Below are positions 8,438-16,496 of a stretch of 64,000 nt of DNA, in pieces. A program made the position numbers and the translations under genes. How positions within the stretch are numbered: position 1 is the stretch's first letter; every line of letters starts with the position of its first letter. The DNA comes from Mycolicibacterium rhodesiae (GTDB taxonomy: Bacteria; Actinomycetota; Actinomycetes; Mycobacteriales; Mycobacteriaceae): positions 60,472-124,471 of the forward strand of contig NZ_MVIH01000014.1 in the NCBI RefSeq assembly GCF_002086695.1, given 5' to 3'. The notes beneath the pieces are model-generated. The model did not search any database, had not been told where the DNA came from, and was given only the letters and a program-made list of their open reading frames with translations.

Positions 8438-10108
8438 TCAGTGAATTCCTTCAGCAAGGGGCCCGAGCGCAAGCATGGGCAGGAAGGTCAGGGCCACCAG
8501 GATGAGTGTCACGCCGGCGACCATGCCGACGAACTGGGGCCGATGCGTGGGCAGGGTGCCGATCGACTCGGGGGTGTGGCCCTGTCTGGCAAGGGCCCCG
8601 GCGAGTGCGAGCACCAGGATGATCGGCAGGAATCGGCCGAACACCATCGCCAACCCCAGAGCCGTGTTGTACCACTCGGTGTTGACGCTGATGCCGGCGA
8701 ACGCCGAACCGTTGTTGTTGGCCGCGGAAGTGAAGGCGTACAACACTTCCGACAAACCGTGCGGCCCGGTGTTCAACATTCCTGCTCGCTGGCCGGGCAT
8801 GGCCATCGCGATCGCGGTACCGGTCAGCACGATCAACGGCGTCACAAGGAAATAGCTTGCGGCCAGCTTGATTTCGCGAGGGGTGATCTTCTTGCCCAGG
8901 TACTCCGGGGTGCGTCCGACCATCAGGCCGGCAACGAAGACGGTGATGACAGCCAGGATCAGCATGCCGTACAGGCCCGACCCGGTACCACCGGGCGCGA
9001 CCTCACCGAGCTGCATGTTGAACAATGTCATCATGCCGCCGAGGCTGGTGTAGGAGTCGTGGAACGAATCCACGGCGCCGGTCGAGGTGAGTGTGGTGGC
9101 GTCGGCGAAGACGGCCGAGTTCGCAACTCCGAACCGCTGTTCGACACCTTCCATGGCCGACCCGACGGCGGTGGGCACGGTGCCGTGGCCCTGTAACTGG
9201 AACTGGAGCATCAGCGTGACACTGATCAGTGCGAGCAAGCCCATCACCGCGGCGATCGCGTAGCCCTGCTTGCGGCTGTCGACCATGCGTCCGAAGGTGC
9301 GCGGCAGCGAGAAGCTGATCACCAGCAGCAGAAAGATCTCCACCCAGTTGGTCCAGGTGGTGGGGTTCTCGAACGGATGCGACGAGTTGGCGTTATAGAA
9401 CCCACCGCCGTTGGTGCCCAGCTCTTTGATGGCCTCCTGGCTGGCCACCGGGCCGCCGGTGATGGTCTGTTGCGCGCCGGCCAGGGTGTTGACCACCTGG
9501 TCGTGCAGATGGAAGTTCTGGATCGCACCGCCGGCGATCAGAATGATCGCGGCTACAACTGAAATCGGGAGCAGGATCCGCAGGGTGCCGCGAACGAGGT
9601 CGACCCAGAAGTTGCCCAGTTCGGTGGCGTTGCGGCGGGCGAAGCCGCGCACCAGCGCGACCGCGACGGCCATCCCGACTGCGGCGGAGACGAAGTTCTG
9701 CACTGCCAGGCCGGCCATCTGAACGAGGTGGCCCTGGGTGGATTCACCCGAGTACGCCTGCCAGTTGGTGTTGGTGACGAAGCTGACCGCGGTGTTCCAC
9801 GCCAGCGCGGGCGTCATCGGGGTGCCGGGGTCGTTGAGATGCAGTGGCAGCTTGCCCTGCACCAGTTGGAAGACGAACAGGAACAGGATGCTGATCGCCG
9901 AGAACGCCAGCACACTGCGGGCGTAGGCGCCCCAGGTCTGCTCCGAGCGCGGGTCGGCGCCGATCAGTCGGTAGATGACCCGTTCGACGCGGTTGTTCTT
10001 CTCCGACGAGTAGACGCGGTACATGTAGTCGCCCAGCGGCACGTGCACGGCCGCCAGCGCGAGGATCAGCAGGACGAGGAATACGATCCCCGCCGACGTG
10101 GTCGTCAC
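8438..10108 (-). CDS. kdpA: KdpA, potassium-binding channel-like subunit
   Basis: A 556-residue polytopic membrane protein and the potassium-selective channel-like subunit of KdpFABC. Conserved blocks include NTAVSFVTNTNWQAYSGE, the ELGTNGGGFYNANSSHPFENP loop region, and FTSAANNNGSAFAG near residue 455; these correspond to selectivity-filter segments of the family. The start is GTG at 10108, whose G is also the last base of the kdpF stop codon, so translation is coupled. Length is the usual ~550-560 residues. Confidence 0.96.
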   Translation of the reverse strand: MTTTSAGIVFLVLLILALAAVHVPLGDYMYRVYSSEKNNRVERVIYRLIGADPRSEQTWGAYARSVLAFSAISILFLFVFQLVQGKLPLHLNDPGTPMTPALAWNTAVSFVTNTNWQAYSGESTQGHLVQMAGLAVQNFVSAAVGMAVAVALVRGFARRNATELGNFWVDLVRGTLRILLPISVVAAIILIAGGAIQNFHLHDQVVNTLAGAQQTITGGPVASQEAIKELGTNGGGFYNANSSHPFENPTTWTNWVEIFLLLVISFSLPRTFGRMVDSRKQGYAIAAVMGLLALISVTLMLQFQLQGHGTVPTAVGSAMEGVEQRFGVANSAVFADATTLTSTGAVDSFHDSYTSLGGMMTLFNMQLGEVAPGGTGSGLYGMLILAVITVFVAGLMVGRTPEYLGKKITPREIKLAASYFLVTPLIVLTGTAIAMAMPGQRAGMLNTGPHGLSEVLYAFTSAANNNGSAFAGISVNTEWYNTALGLAMVFGRFLPIILVLALAGALARQGHTPESIGTLPTHRPQFVGMVAGVTLILVALTFLPMLALGPLAEGIH

Positions 10109-10197
10109 TAGAACCTCTCGGGGAACAACAGGGCCGCGGCGACGAACAGCGCCAGCAGCACGGACAAGATCAAGCCGACGACGTTCTCGTAGCTCAC
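10108..10197 (-). CDS. kdpF: KdpF, 29-residue stabilising subunit
   Basis: A single-helix peptide beginning MSYENVVGLILSVLLALFVA and ending in LLFPERF, the typical KdpF C-terminus. KdpF stabilises the KdpABC complex in the membrane. Its GTG start at 10197 overlaps the stop of the upstream 27-residue peptide (GTGA), and its own TAG overlaps the kdpA GTG by one base. The chain peptide-kdpF-kdpA is therefore translated in a coupled way. Confidence 0.88.
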   Translation of the reverse strand: MSYENVVGLILSVLLALFVAAALLFPERF

Positions 10198-10277
10198 AGT
10201 CGCTCGACCAGCTTCTGAACCAGGCCGAGCAGAGCGAAGATCGCCACCGTCAGCACGATGTATATGACGACACCCAT
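10194..10277 (-). CDS. 27-residue membrane micro-protein at head of kdp operon
   Basis: An ATG at 10277, preceded by a good ribosome binding site (AGGAGAAG), opens a 27-codon frame. It reads MGVVIYIVLTVAIFALLGLV and then QKLVERL, a hydrophobic helix with a positively charged amphipathic tail. The stop codon overlaps the kdpF start by 4 bases. It is the first gene of the kdp operon and has the strongest visible Shine-Dalgarno there. I do not recognise a named family. It could be a second KdpF-like accessory subunit, a leader peptide coupling translation, or both. Confidence 0.7.
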   Translation of the reverse strand: MGVVIYIVLTVAIFALLGLVQKLVERL

Positions 10278-10636
10278 GTGTCTTCTCCTGTCAGGACAAA
10301 CCCGCTAGACCCCGCCGCCTGCGTGCAGGGCCTTCACGAAGTTAGATCGCGAATTCACCGGTCACTGCGGCTGTTGACGGTTTCTTTACGGTGCGGTGCG
10401 GCACCTTAACGACGTTGTTCCGGCCTCCGTTCCTACCGGGTCCGCCCCGCGGAAATGGTGTAAGGATTCTCGATGCCGGATCAGGTGCTGCAGCAGAGGC
10501 CAAAGTCCCTTGAGGCCGTCGGCGCGGTCGCTTCAACGATTCCGGTCGCCGGACTCAGCGAGCCCACAGCGCGATCGGAGCCGTCCCCACGATTGACGGC
10601 GCAACGTCGAGGAGAGGGGAAGGAAGAAGGTTTGCG
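10278..10636. promoter_or_regulatory. Divergent intergenic region with kdp control sequences
   Basis: This 359-base stretch separates the kdp operon from the divergent gene at 10637 and must hold the kdp promoter. The most notable element is an imperfect inverted repeat at 10384-10409, CTTTACGGTGC...GCACCTTAA, centred on GGTGCGGTGCGG. It is a plausible KdpE operator but no consensus was compared. No convincing -10/-35 pair, riboswitch or gene was identified elsewhere in the stretch. Confidence 0.4.
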
Positions 10637-11341
10637 GTGACACTGTCGACAAGTTTTCGGTCCTGGGTCCGGGCCTGTCCGCCGGTCGAGCATCCGGAGA
10701 TACGCCGGATGATCGGTTGCCGGGACGCATGCGCGCCCGCCGAGGTGTCGTACCCGGCCGGTGCGTTGCGCGACGCGCTGGTGGCACGGTGGGTGCGTGA
10801 GCACAGGTGGGCCGTCGATGTCCGCTCTGTCGCGGAGTTGCATTCGGCCATCTCGGTCGGCATCCATCCGGTGCGGATGACCGTCCACGCCGACCGGTTG
10901 GGTAGCGGTGGGATTCGCCGGGCGAGTGCTGCCGGTGTGGGCGGGCTGGTGCTCAGCCGTCGCGAGCAGATCGCGACATTGCGCGCCGACCACATTCATC
11001 ATGTCCTGTTGCGCATGTCCGACGCGACGGTGCGCATCTCCGACAATGTAACGGACGCGGTGATCGGCTGCCGGTCAACGGTTTTGGTCGGACTGCTGTG
11101 TGAGATCGGTGCGGCCGGCGGCTGCTCCGCCGCGGTCGGCGGCACGCTCGCCGAGATGGATCACATCCGTCGTCGGCACAATGTCGTGCTGACCCGACTC
11201 GTCGTCGGACTCGGCGATGCCCTCCCGGCCGCCGGTAGTTCAGTGGTTCGCCGTGACCTTGCCGAAGAGATCGGTGAATCTGTCGACGACGCCTGCGCAG
11301 CGTTGCGTTTCCCGCGTCCCGTGGTTGTCATGGCGGCGTGA
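10637..11341 (+). CDS. Decayed PLP-dependent decarboxylase-like (LysA-type barrel) protein
   Basis: A 234-residue protein from a GTG preceded by GGAAGAAGG. Its segments line up in order with the N-terminal barrel of fold-type III PLP decarboxylases: AVDVRSVAELHSAISVGIHP (usually DVxSxGELxxAlaaGxpP), VHADRLGSGGIRRASAAGVG (usually HGNNKSxxElxxAxxxGVG), VGLLCEIGA (usually GLHCHIGS), and a terminal FPRPVVVMAA. The PLP-binding Lys segment (YAVKAN) is absent, the His of HCHIG is replaced, and the protein ends before the EPGR motif and the second domain. It is probably not a decarboxylase and may be a binding or regulatory derivative. It is divergent from kdp; no functional link is shown. Confidence 0.6.
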   Translation: MTLSTSFRSWVRACPPVEHPEIRRMIGCRDACAPAEVSYPAGALRDALVARWVREHRWAVDVRSVAELHSAISVGIHPVRMTVHADRLGSGGIRRASAAGVGGLVLSRREQIATLRADHIHHVLLRMSDATVRISDNVTDAVIGCRSTVLVGLLCEIGAAGGCSAAVGGTLAEMDHIRRRHNVVLTRLVVGLGDALPAAGSSVVRRDLAEEIGESVDDACAALRFPRPVVVMAA

Positions 11342-11360
11342 TCAGGCGTGAAAACCGTTG

Positions 11361-12356
11361 TCACTGGCCACGTTCGGCGTAGCCGTCCTCGACTTGCTCT
11401 TTGAGCGGACCCCACCACCACTCGTTGTCGCGGTACCACGCGATCGTGCTCGTCAGTCCCTCGGTCAGGTCGGTGTGCGCCGGGGTCCAGCCGAGTTCGG
11501 TGCGCAGCGCACTGGCGTCGATCGCATAGCGCAGATCGTGGCCGGCCCGGTCGGGGACATGGTCGAAATCGTCGGCGTCACGGTCCATCAGCTGCAGGAT
11601 GAGCCGTAGCACCGACAGGTTGTCCCGCTCGCCGTCGGCGCCGATCAGGTAACTGGATCCGCTCACGCCGTCTTCCAGGATGCGCCACACCGCGCTGTTG
11701 TGGTCCTCGACATGGATCCAATCGCGGACGTTGGCGCCCGTGCCGTACAGCTTGGGCCTGCGGCCGGTCAGGATGTTGGTGATCTGGCGCGGGATGAACT
11801 TCTCGATGTGCTGATACGGCCCATAGTTGTTGGAGCAGTTGGAGATTGTCGCGCGCACCCCGTACGACCGCACCCAGGCGCGCACCAGTAGGTCAGCCGA
11901 GGCCTTGGTCGCCGAATACGGGCTCGACGGGTTGAACGGAGTCTGCGCGGTGAACCGCTCGTCGCCGTGCAGCGGCAGATCGCCGTACACCTCGTCGGTG
12001 GAGACGTGGTGCAACCGCACCTTATGCCTGCGAATGGCTTCCAACACCGAGAACGTGCCGACGACGTTGCTCCGGACGAACGGCGCGGGACCGGCCAGCG
12101 CGTTGTCCACATGGGTTTCGGCGGCGAAATGCACCACGGCATCGGACTCGGCGACCAGCGTGTTCACCAACGACTCGTCGACCAGGTCGCCTTCGACCAG
12201 CCGGATCTGATCGTCGACGGAGCGCAGCGAGTCGCGGCTGCCGGCATAGGTGAGGGCATCCAGGACGGTCACCGACACCTCGGGCCGCTCCTGCACGGTG
12301 CTGTGGACGAAGTTCGCGCCGATGAAACCGGCGCCGCCGGTCACCAACAGCCGCAT
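11361..12356 (-). CDS. rmlB: dTDP-glucose 4,6-dehydratase RmlB
   Basis: This 331-residue extended short-chain dehydrogenase opens with the NAD-binding motif VTGGAGFIGANF. It carries the dehydratase STDEVYGD motif and the catalytic YSATK (Tyr-x3-Lys) motif near residue 150, followed by NCSNNYGPYQHIEKFIP. It converts dTDP-glucose to dTDP-4-keto-6-deoxyglucose in dTDP-rhamnose synthesis; rhamnose forms the linker between arabinogalactan and peptidoglycan in mycobacteria. rmlC, adjacent to rmlB in M. tuberculosis, is not next to it here. The gene ends 19 bases from the convergent upstream neighbour. Confidence 0.95.
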   Translation of the reverse strand: MRLLVTGGAGFIGANFVHSTVQERPEVSVTVLDALTYAGSRDSLRSVDDQIRLVEGDLVDESLVNTLVAESDAVVHFAAETHVDNALAGPAPFVRSNVVGTFSVLEAIRRHKVRLHHVSTDEVYGDLPLHGDERFTAQTPFNPSSPYSATKASADLLVRAWVRSYGVRATISNCSNNYGPYQHIEKFIPRQITNILTGRRPKLYGTGANVRDWIHVEDHNSAVWRILEDGVSGSSYLIGADGERDNLSVLRLILQLMDRDADDFDHVPDRAGHDLRYAIDASALRTELGWTPAHTDLTEGLTSTIAWYRDNEWWWGPLKEQVEDGYAERGQ

Positions 12357-12385
12357 GACGCCACCCTAACGGGCCGGCGGAACGC

Positions 12386-13255
12386 TCACCCCTTCGCGGT
12401 CAGCCCCAGCGGCCCGGCCAACTCGGTCAATGTCGGCAGCAGCTTGTCCCAGCCGCCGAGCACCTGGATGGTCACGTGGTCGGCGCCGTTGTCGAGGTGT
12501 TCGGCCAGCCGCGCGGCGATGGCGTCGGCCGTTCCGTGGGCGACCACGGCGTCGATCAACTTGTCGCTGGCCGGCGGTGCGACGTCGGCGTCGGTGAATC
12601 CCAGTCGTTTCCAGTTGTTGACGTAGTTGCTGAGCCCCAGATAGAAGCCGACGCTGTCACGGCCGAGCTCGCGGGCTTCCTCGGCCCCTTGTGCGTCCGG
12701 GGTGCTCAGCACCACCTTGTGTTCGGGTGCCAGGAACACCGTCGGACCGACCAGATTGCGCGCCTGCCCGGTGTGCTCGGGGGTGGTCAGGTAGGGATGC
12801 GCACCGGCACTGCGTTGTGCGGCCAGATGCAGCACCTTCGGGCCGAGCGCGGCGATCACCCGGCGGCTGGTCGGCACATGCTTGTCGTCGAGTTTGTCGA
12901 GATAGTTCACCAGCGCCTCGTAAGGCTTGGTGTACTCCTGGGTGTGCTCCGGGTGCCCGACGCCCACCCCGAGCAGAAACCGCCCCGGATAAGCCTTTTC
13001 GATACGGTGGTAGGACTCGGCGACCTCATCGGCCGGTGCGCTCCAGATGTTGACGATCCCGGTGGCGACCGACAGGTCCTCGGTCTGCTCGAGGATCGGC
13101 TCGACGAACGACAGGTCGGCGGCCGGTGAACCGCCGACCCACACCGCGCCGTAGCCCAGCCGCTCGATCTCGACTGCCTGGTCCGGTGTGACCGGGCCAC
13201 CGGTCCACACCCCGTAGCGGCCGAGATCTGGTTTGAGCAGCGACGGATTGGTCAC
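12386..13255 (-). CDS. LLM-class F420-dependent oxidoreductase, paralogue 1
   Basis: A 289-residue luciferase-like monooxygenase-fold protein. Typical features are LGYGAVWVGGSPAADLSF near the N-terminus, VATGIVNIWSAPA, the phosphate-binding GRFLLGVGVGHPE region, and AIAARLAEHLDNGADHVTIQ near the C-terminus. Family members use F420 (sometimes FMN) for hydride transfer to varied substrates; the substrate here is unknown. It is the last of three tandem homologues (with 13286-14128 and 14145-14978) that share most motifs. Position beside rmlB and infA matches the M. tuberculosis Rv3463 locus as I recall it. Confidence 0.88.
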   Translation of the reverse strand: MTNPSLLKPDLGRYGVWTGGPVTPDQAVEIERLGYGAVWVGGSPAADLSFVEPILEQTEDLSVATGIVNIWSAPADEVAESYHRIEKAYPGRFLLGVGVGHPEHTQEYTKPYEALVNYLDKLDDKHVPTSRRVIAALGPKVLHLAAQRSAGAHPYLTTPEHTGQARNLVGPTVFLAPEHKVVLSTPDAQGAEEARELGRDSVGFYLGLSNYVNNWKRLGFTDADVAPPASDKLIDAVVAHGTADAIAARLAEHLDNGADHVTIQVLGGWDKLLPTLTELAGPLGLTAKG

Positions 13256-13285
13256 GAGTCCCCCTCGTTACGGTTGGTTGAGTCC

Positions 13286-14128
13286 CTACGGTTGTTTGAG
13301 ACCCAGGGGCACGGCCAACGCGGCCAGTGCATCCACCAGCTTGTCAGACGAGGTGAGCACCTGGACGGGCACGTGGTCGGCACCTGCCTCGAGATGCTGG
13401 GTGAGCCGGGCCGCGATCGCCTCGGGGGTGCCGTAGGCCACGACGGCGTCGACCAGCCGGTCGCTGCCGGGCTTGGCGACGTCGTCGTCGTTGAATCCCA
13501 ACCGTTTCCAGCTGTTGAGGTAGTTCTGCAGGTTGAGATAGATGTCCAGGGCCTGCCTGCCGACTGCGCGCGCCTGGTCTGCGTCAGTGGTCAGCACCGC
13601 TTTGTGCTCGGGCGCCAGGAACGCCTCAGGTCCGATCAGCTGCCGCGCCTCGGCGGTGTGCTCCGGCGTGGTCAGGTAGGGGTGCGCACCGGCCGCACGG
13701 GCGGCCGACAGCTTGAGTACCTGCGGGCCCAGCGCCGCGACAACGCGCCGATTCTCCGGCACCCCGTACTCGTCGAGTTTGTCGAGGTAGCCCCGTAGCG
13801 CGTCGATCGGCTTCTGGTATTGCTGGTGCGCCTCGGGATGTCCGACGCCGATGCCGAGGATGAATCGGCCGGGGTATGCCTTCTCGATACGGTGGAACGA
13901 CTCGGCGACCGGGCCGGCCCCGGCGGTCCAGATGTTGACGATGCCGGTGGCCACCTTGAGTGTGGTGGTGTTCTCCAGAATCGGCTCCACCCAATCCAAT
14001 TCGGCAGGTGGTGAGCCGCCCACCCACACCGCGCCGTAGCCGAGGGCCTCGATCTCTTTGGCTTGCTGCGGGGTGACCCCGCGACCGAACGACCCGAACC
14101 TGCCCAGATCCGGCTTGGTGTCTGTCAT
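13286..14128 (-). CDS. LLM-class F420-dependent oxidoreductase, paralogue 2
   Basis: A 280-residue member of the same subfamily as its two neighbours. It shares LGYGAVWVGGSPPAELDW, VATGIVNIWTAGAG, SFHRIEKAYPGRFILGIGVG and the LEAGADHVPVQVL C-terminal motif. It resembles paralogue 3 more than paralogue 1 in its N-terminal block (LGRFGSFGRGVTP against LGRFASFGMGVTP). It lies 30 bases upstream of paralogue 1 and 16 bases downstream of paralogue 3, so the three look co-transcribed. Function beyond F420 or flavin-dependent redox chemistry is not evident. Confidence 0.88.
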   Translation of the reverse strand: MTDTKPDLGRFGSFGRGVTPQQAKEIEALGYGAVWVGGSPPAELDWVEPILENTTTLKVATGIVNIWTAGAGPVAESFHRIEKAYPGRFILGIGVGHPEAHQQYQKPIDALRGYLDKLDEYGVPENRRVVAALGPQVLKLSAARAAGAHPYLTTPEHTAEARQLIGPEAFLAPEHKAVLTTDADQARAVGRQALDIYLNLQNYLNSWKRLGFNDDDVAKPGSDRLVDAVVAYGTPEAIAARLTQHLEAGADHVPVQVLTSSDKLVDALAALAVPLGLKQP

Positions 14129-14144
14129 CGATCTGTCCTTCCGG

Positions 14145-14978
14145 TCAGCCCAGCCCGAGCGGGCCTGCGAGATCGGCCAAAGTCGGGACGACCTTGGCCT
14201 GCGAGGTGAGCAATTGGATCGGGACGTGGTCGGCGCCGGCCTCGAGGTGCTCGGTGAGCCGCGACGCGATCGTGTCGGGGGTGCCGTAGACGATCAGCGC
14301 ATCCACGAGCCGGTCGCTGCCGGGGCGGGTGATGTCGTCATCGGTGAAGCCAAGCCGCTTCCAGTTGTTGAGGTAATTGCTCAGCCCGAGATAAAGCTCG
14401 AGCGTCTTGCGGCCGACAGCTCGGGCGTGCTCGACGTCGGTGGTCGGGACGACGGGTACCGCGGGCGCCAGGAACGCATCGGGACCGATCAGTTCGCGTG
14501 CTCGCGCGGTGTGCTCGGGGGTGACGAGGACAGGGTGGGCGCCGGCGCTGCGCCGGGCCGACAGCTTCAGGACCTGCGGACCCAGCGCGGCCAATGCGCG
14601 GTGCTCTCGCGGTACGCCCCGCTCGTCCAGCACGTCGAGGTAGGCGTTGAGGGCGGTGATCGGTTTGGTGAACTCGGCGTCGGCCTCGGGATGGCCGACA
14701 CCGAGGCCAAGCAGGAATCGCCCCGGGTGCGCGTTCTCGATGCGATGGAACGAGGCGGCGACCGCCTCGGGCTTGGCGGTCCAGATGTTGACGATGCCGG
14801 TGGCCAGCTTCAGAGTTCTGGTCGCGGCGAGTGCGGGCTCCACCCAGTCGAGCTCGGCGGGCGGCGAGCCCGCCACCCACACCGCGCCGTAACCGAGCGC
14901 TTCGATTGCCGAGGCGTCTTCGGGCGTGACGCCCATGCCGAAGGACGCGAACCTACCGAGATCGGGTTTGGCGCTCAT
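14145..14978 (-). CDS. LLM-class F420-dependent oxidoreductase, paralogue 3
   Basis: A 277-residue LLM-fold oxidoreductase and the first gene of the tandem triplet in transcription order. Shared motifs are LGYGAVWVAGSPPAELDW, LATGIVNIWTAKPE, GRFLLGLGVGHPEAD and LEAGADHVPIQLL. In all three, HPVLVTPEHT or HPYLTTPEHT marks the middle of the barrel. It begins 29 bases downstream of the histidine kinase gene on the same strand, so the signalling pair may be transcribed into it. Substrate unknown. Confidence 0.88.
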   Translation of the reverse strand: MSAKPDLGRFASFGMGVTPEDASAIEALGYGAVWVAGSPPAELDWVEPALAATRTLKLATGIVNIWTAKPEAVAASFHRIENAHPGRFLLGLGVGHPEADAEFTKPITALNAYLDVLDERGVPREHRALAALGPQVLKLSARRSAGAHPVLVTPEHTARARELIGPDAFLAPAVPVVPTTDVEHARAVGRKTLELYLGLSNYLNNWKRLGFTDDDITRPGSDRLVDALIVYGTPDTIASRLTEHLEAGADHVPIQLLTSQAKVVPTLADLAGPLGLG

Positions 14979-15007
14979 GGCCGCTACAACCCGGGCCCGA
15001 GTGTGAG

Positions 15008-16492
15008 CTATTCCGCCGCCGTGGAAAGTTCACCCGGAGTTACCGCGACGGGCGCGGACGCCACCAGCGGCAGCAGGATGGTGAAGCGGGTGTTGCCCGG
15101 TTCGGAGTCGACCCGGATATCGCCCTGATGCTTCTCGACGATGATCCGTCGCGCCAAATCCAGGCCGAGGCCGTCGCCCTCACCGAAGGGTTTGGTGGTG
15201 AAGAACGCGGTGAAGATCCGGTCGATGATCTCCTCCGGGATGCCCGGGCCGTCGTCACAGATCTCCACCCGGATCCGGTCGTCGCCCTGGCGGGCGGTCC
15301 GGATCGTCAGGGTGCCCCGGCCCTTCATCGCCTGGATGGCGTTGTTGATGATGACGTCCCATACCTCATTCAAACCGCCTGGGTAACAAGCGATCTCGGG
15401 AATCGACTTGTCCCACTCCTTGACCAGTTTGATGGGCTTGTCGGCGCCGACCTTGTCGCCGAACAGCGTCTTGAGCGTGCTGTGCAGCAGCTCGTGGACA
15501 TTCGCGACCTGGTATTCGGCGCGGTCCATCTGCGAGTACTTCTTGGCCCCGGCCAGCAGACCCGAGATGCGCTCGCTGGCGTCGGCGATCTCGTTCATCC
15601 GCAGCTCGGTGTCGATCGTGTACTTCAGCCAGCCGATCGCGCTCTGCAGCGTGGCCGAGCAGTCCACCGAGTCGATGGACGCCTCGATGCGTTCCAGCCA
15701 GTCCACGTCGAGACCGGCTTCGACGAAGGTCGGGGCGTAATCCCAGGCACTGGCGATGCCGTGGTCCTCGAGCCAATCGCCGACCTGGTCTTCGCGGTCG
15801 GAGGTCTCGAGCGCGGACAGTTCCTGAACCTTGGACTTGGCGACCTGCTCGGCCACCTCGTCCTGGATCCGGACCAGGGTGCGCAATGCCTCGGGGCTGA
15901 ACTTGCCGTCGGCGAGCATGGAGAGTTTGTGACGCATCTTGCCGACGCCTTCGCGGAGGTCGGCCACGGCCCGGGCGGTGGCCGCCGCGGGGTTGTTGAG
16001 CTGATGGGTGAGGCCGGCCGTGATGGTGCCCAGCGCCAGCAGCTTCTGGCGTTGGCCGATGATCTGACTCTGCCGCCTGCCGCCGACCATATGTCCCTCG
16101 AGCAGGTGCACGGCCATCGGGAACTCGGTCTTCATGAACTGCGCGAAGGCTTCGGCATCGAGCACGAAGAACCGCGACGGTTTCGTCACGCGTACCGAGG
16201 CCTGATAGACCTGCTCCTCGTTGGGGATGTAGGCCGACCATGCGCCGCAGTAGACGCCGCGCTGCGAGGTGCGAGTGGTCTCGACGTCGACCCCGCCCGA
16301 GCGTTTCGACATCACCAGTTCGCCGTCGAGCAGGACGTAGAAGCAGGTGGCCGGTTCGCCCTCGATGACCACCGGGCCGGCCTCGAACGTCGCGATGTGC
16401 CCGTTGTCGCACAGCGTCTGCAGCTGTTCGTCGGAGAGCTTCTCGAATAGGAACAGCGTCTTGAGCTCGTCCGGCATGCAGTGTTGACCCAT
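15008..16492 (-). CDS. Soluble histidine kinase with N-terminal cyclic-nucleotide-binding domain
   Basis: A 494-residue protein without membrane segments. Residues ~5-135 form a CRP/CAP-type effector domain (LFLFEKLSDEQLQTLCDNG, FEAGPVVIEGEPATCFYVLL). A kinase core follows: H-box GTITAGLTHQLNNPAAA with His in THQLNNP near residue 163, a long helical insert, and ATPase motifs VWDVIINNAIQAM, DDGPGIP, FTAFFTTK and GDGLGLDLARR. It is 4 bases downstream of the response regulator/flavoprotein gene, which is its likely partner. The ligand of the effector domain is unknown; cNMP-fold domains can also bind other molecules or sense redox. Confidence 0.9.
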   Translation of the reverse strand: MGQHCMPDELKTLFLFEKLSDEQLQTLCDNGHIATFEAGPVVIEGEPATCFYVLLDGELVMSKRSGGVDVETTRTSQRGVYCGAWSAYIPNEEQVYQASVRVTKPSRFFVLDAEAFAQFMKTEFPMAVHLLEGHMVGGRRQSQIIGQRQKLLALGTITAGLTHQLNNPAAATARAVADLREGVGKMRHKLSMLADGKFSPEALRTLVRIQDEVAEQVAKSKVQELSALETSDREDQVGDWLEDHGIASAWDYAPTFVEAGLDVDWLERIEASIDSVDCSATLQSAIGWLKYTIDTELRMNEIADASERISGLLAGAKKYSQMDRAEYQVANVHELLHSTLKTLFGDKVGADKPIKLVKEWDKSIPEIACYPGGLNEVWDVIINNAIQAMKGRGTLTIRTARQGDDRIRVEICDDGPGIPEEIIDRIFTAFFTTKPFGEGDGLGLDLARRIIVEKHQGDIRVDSEPGNTRFTILLPLVASAPVAVTPGELSTAAE

Positions 16493-16496
16493 ATCC

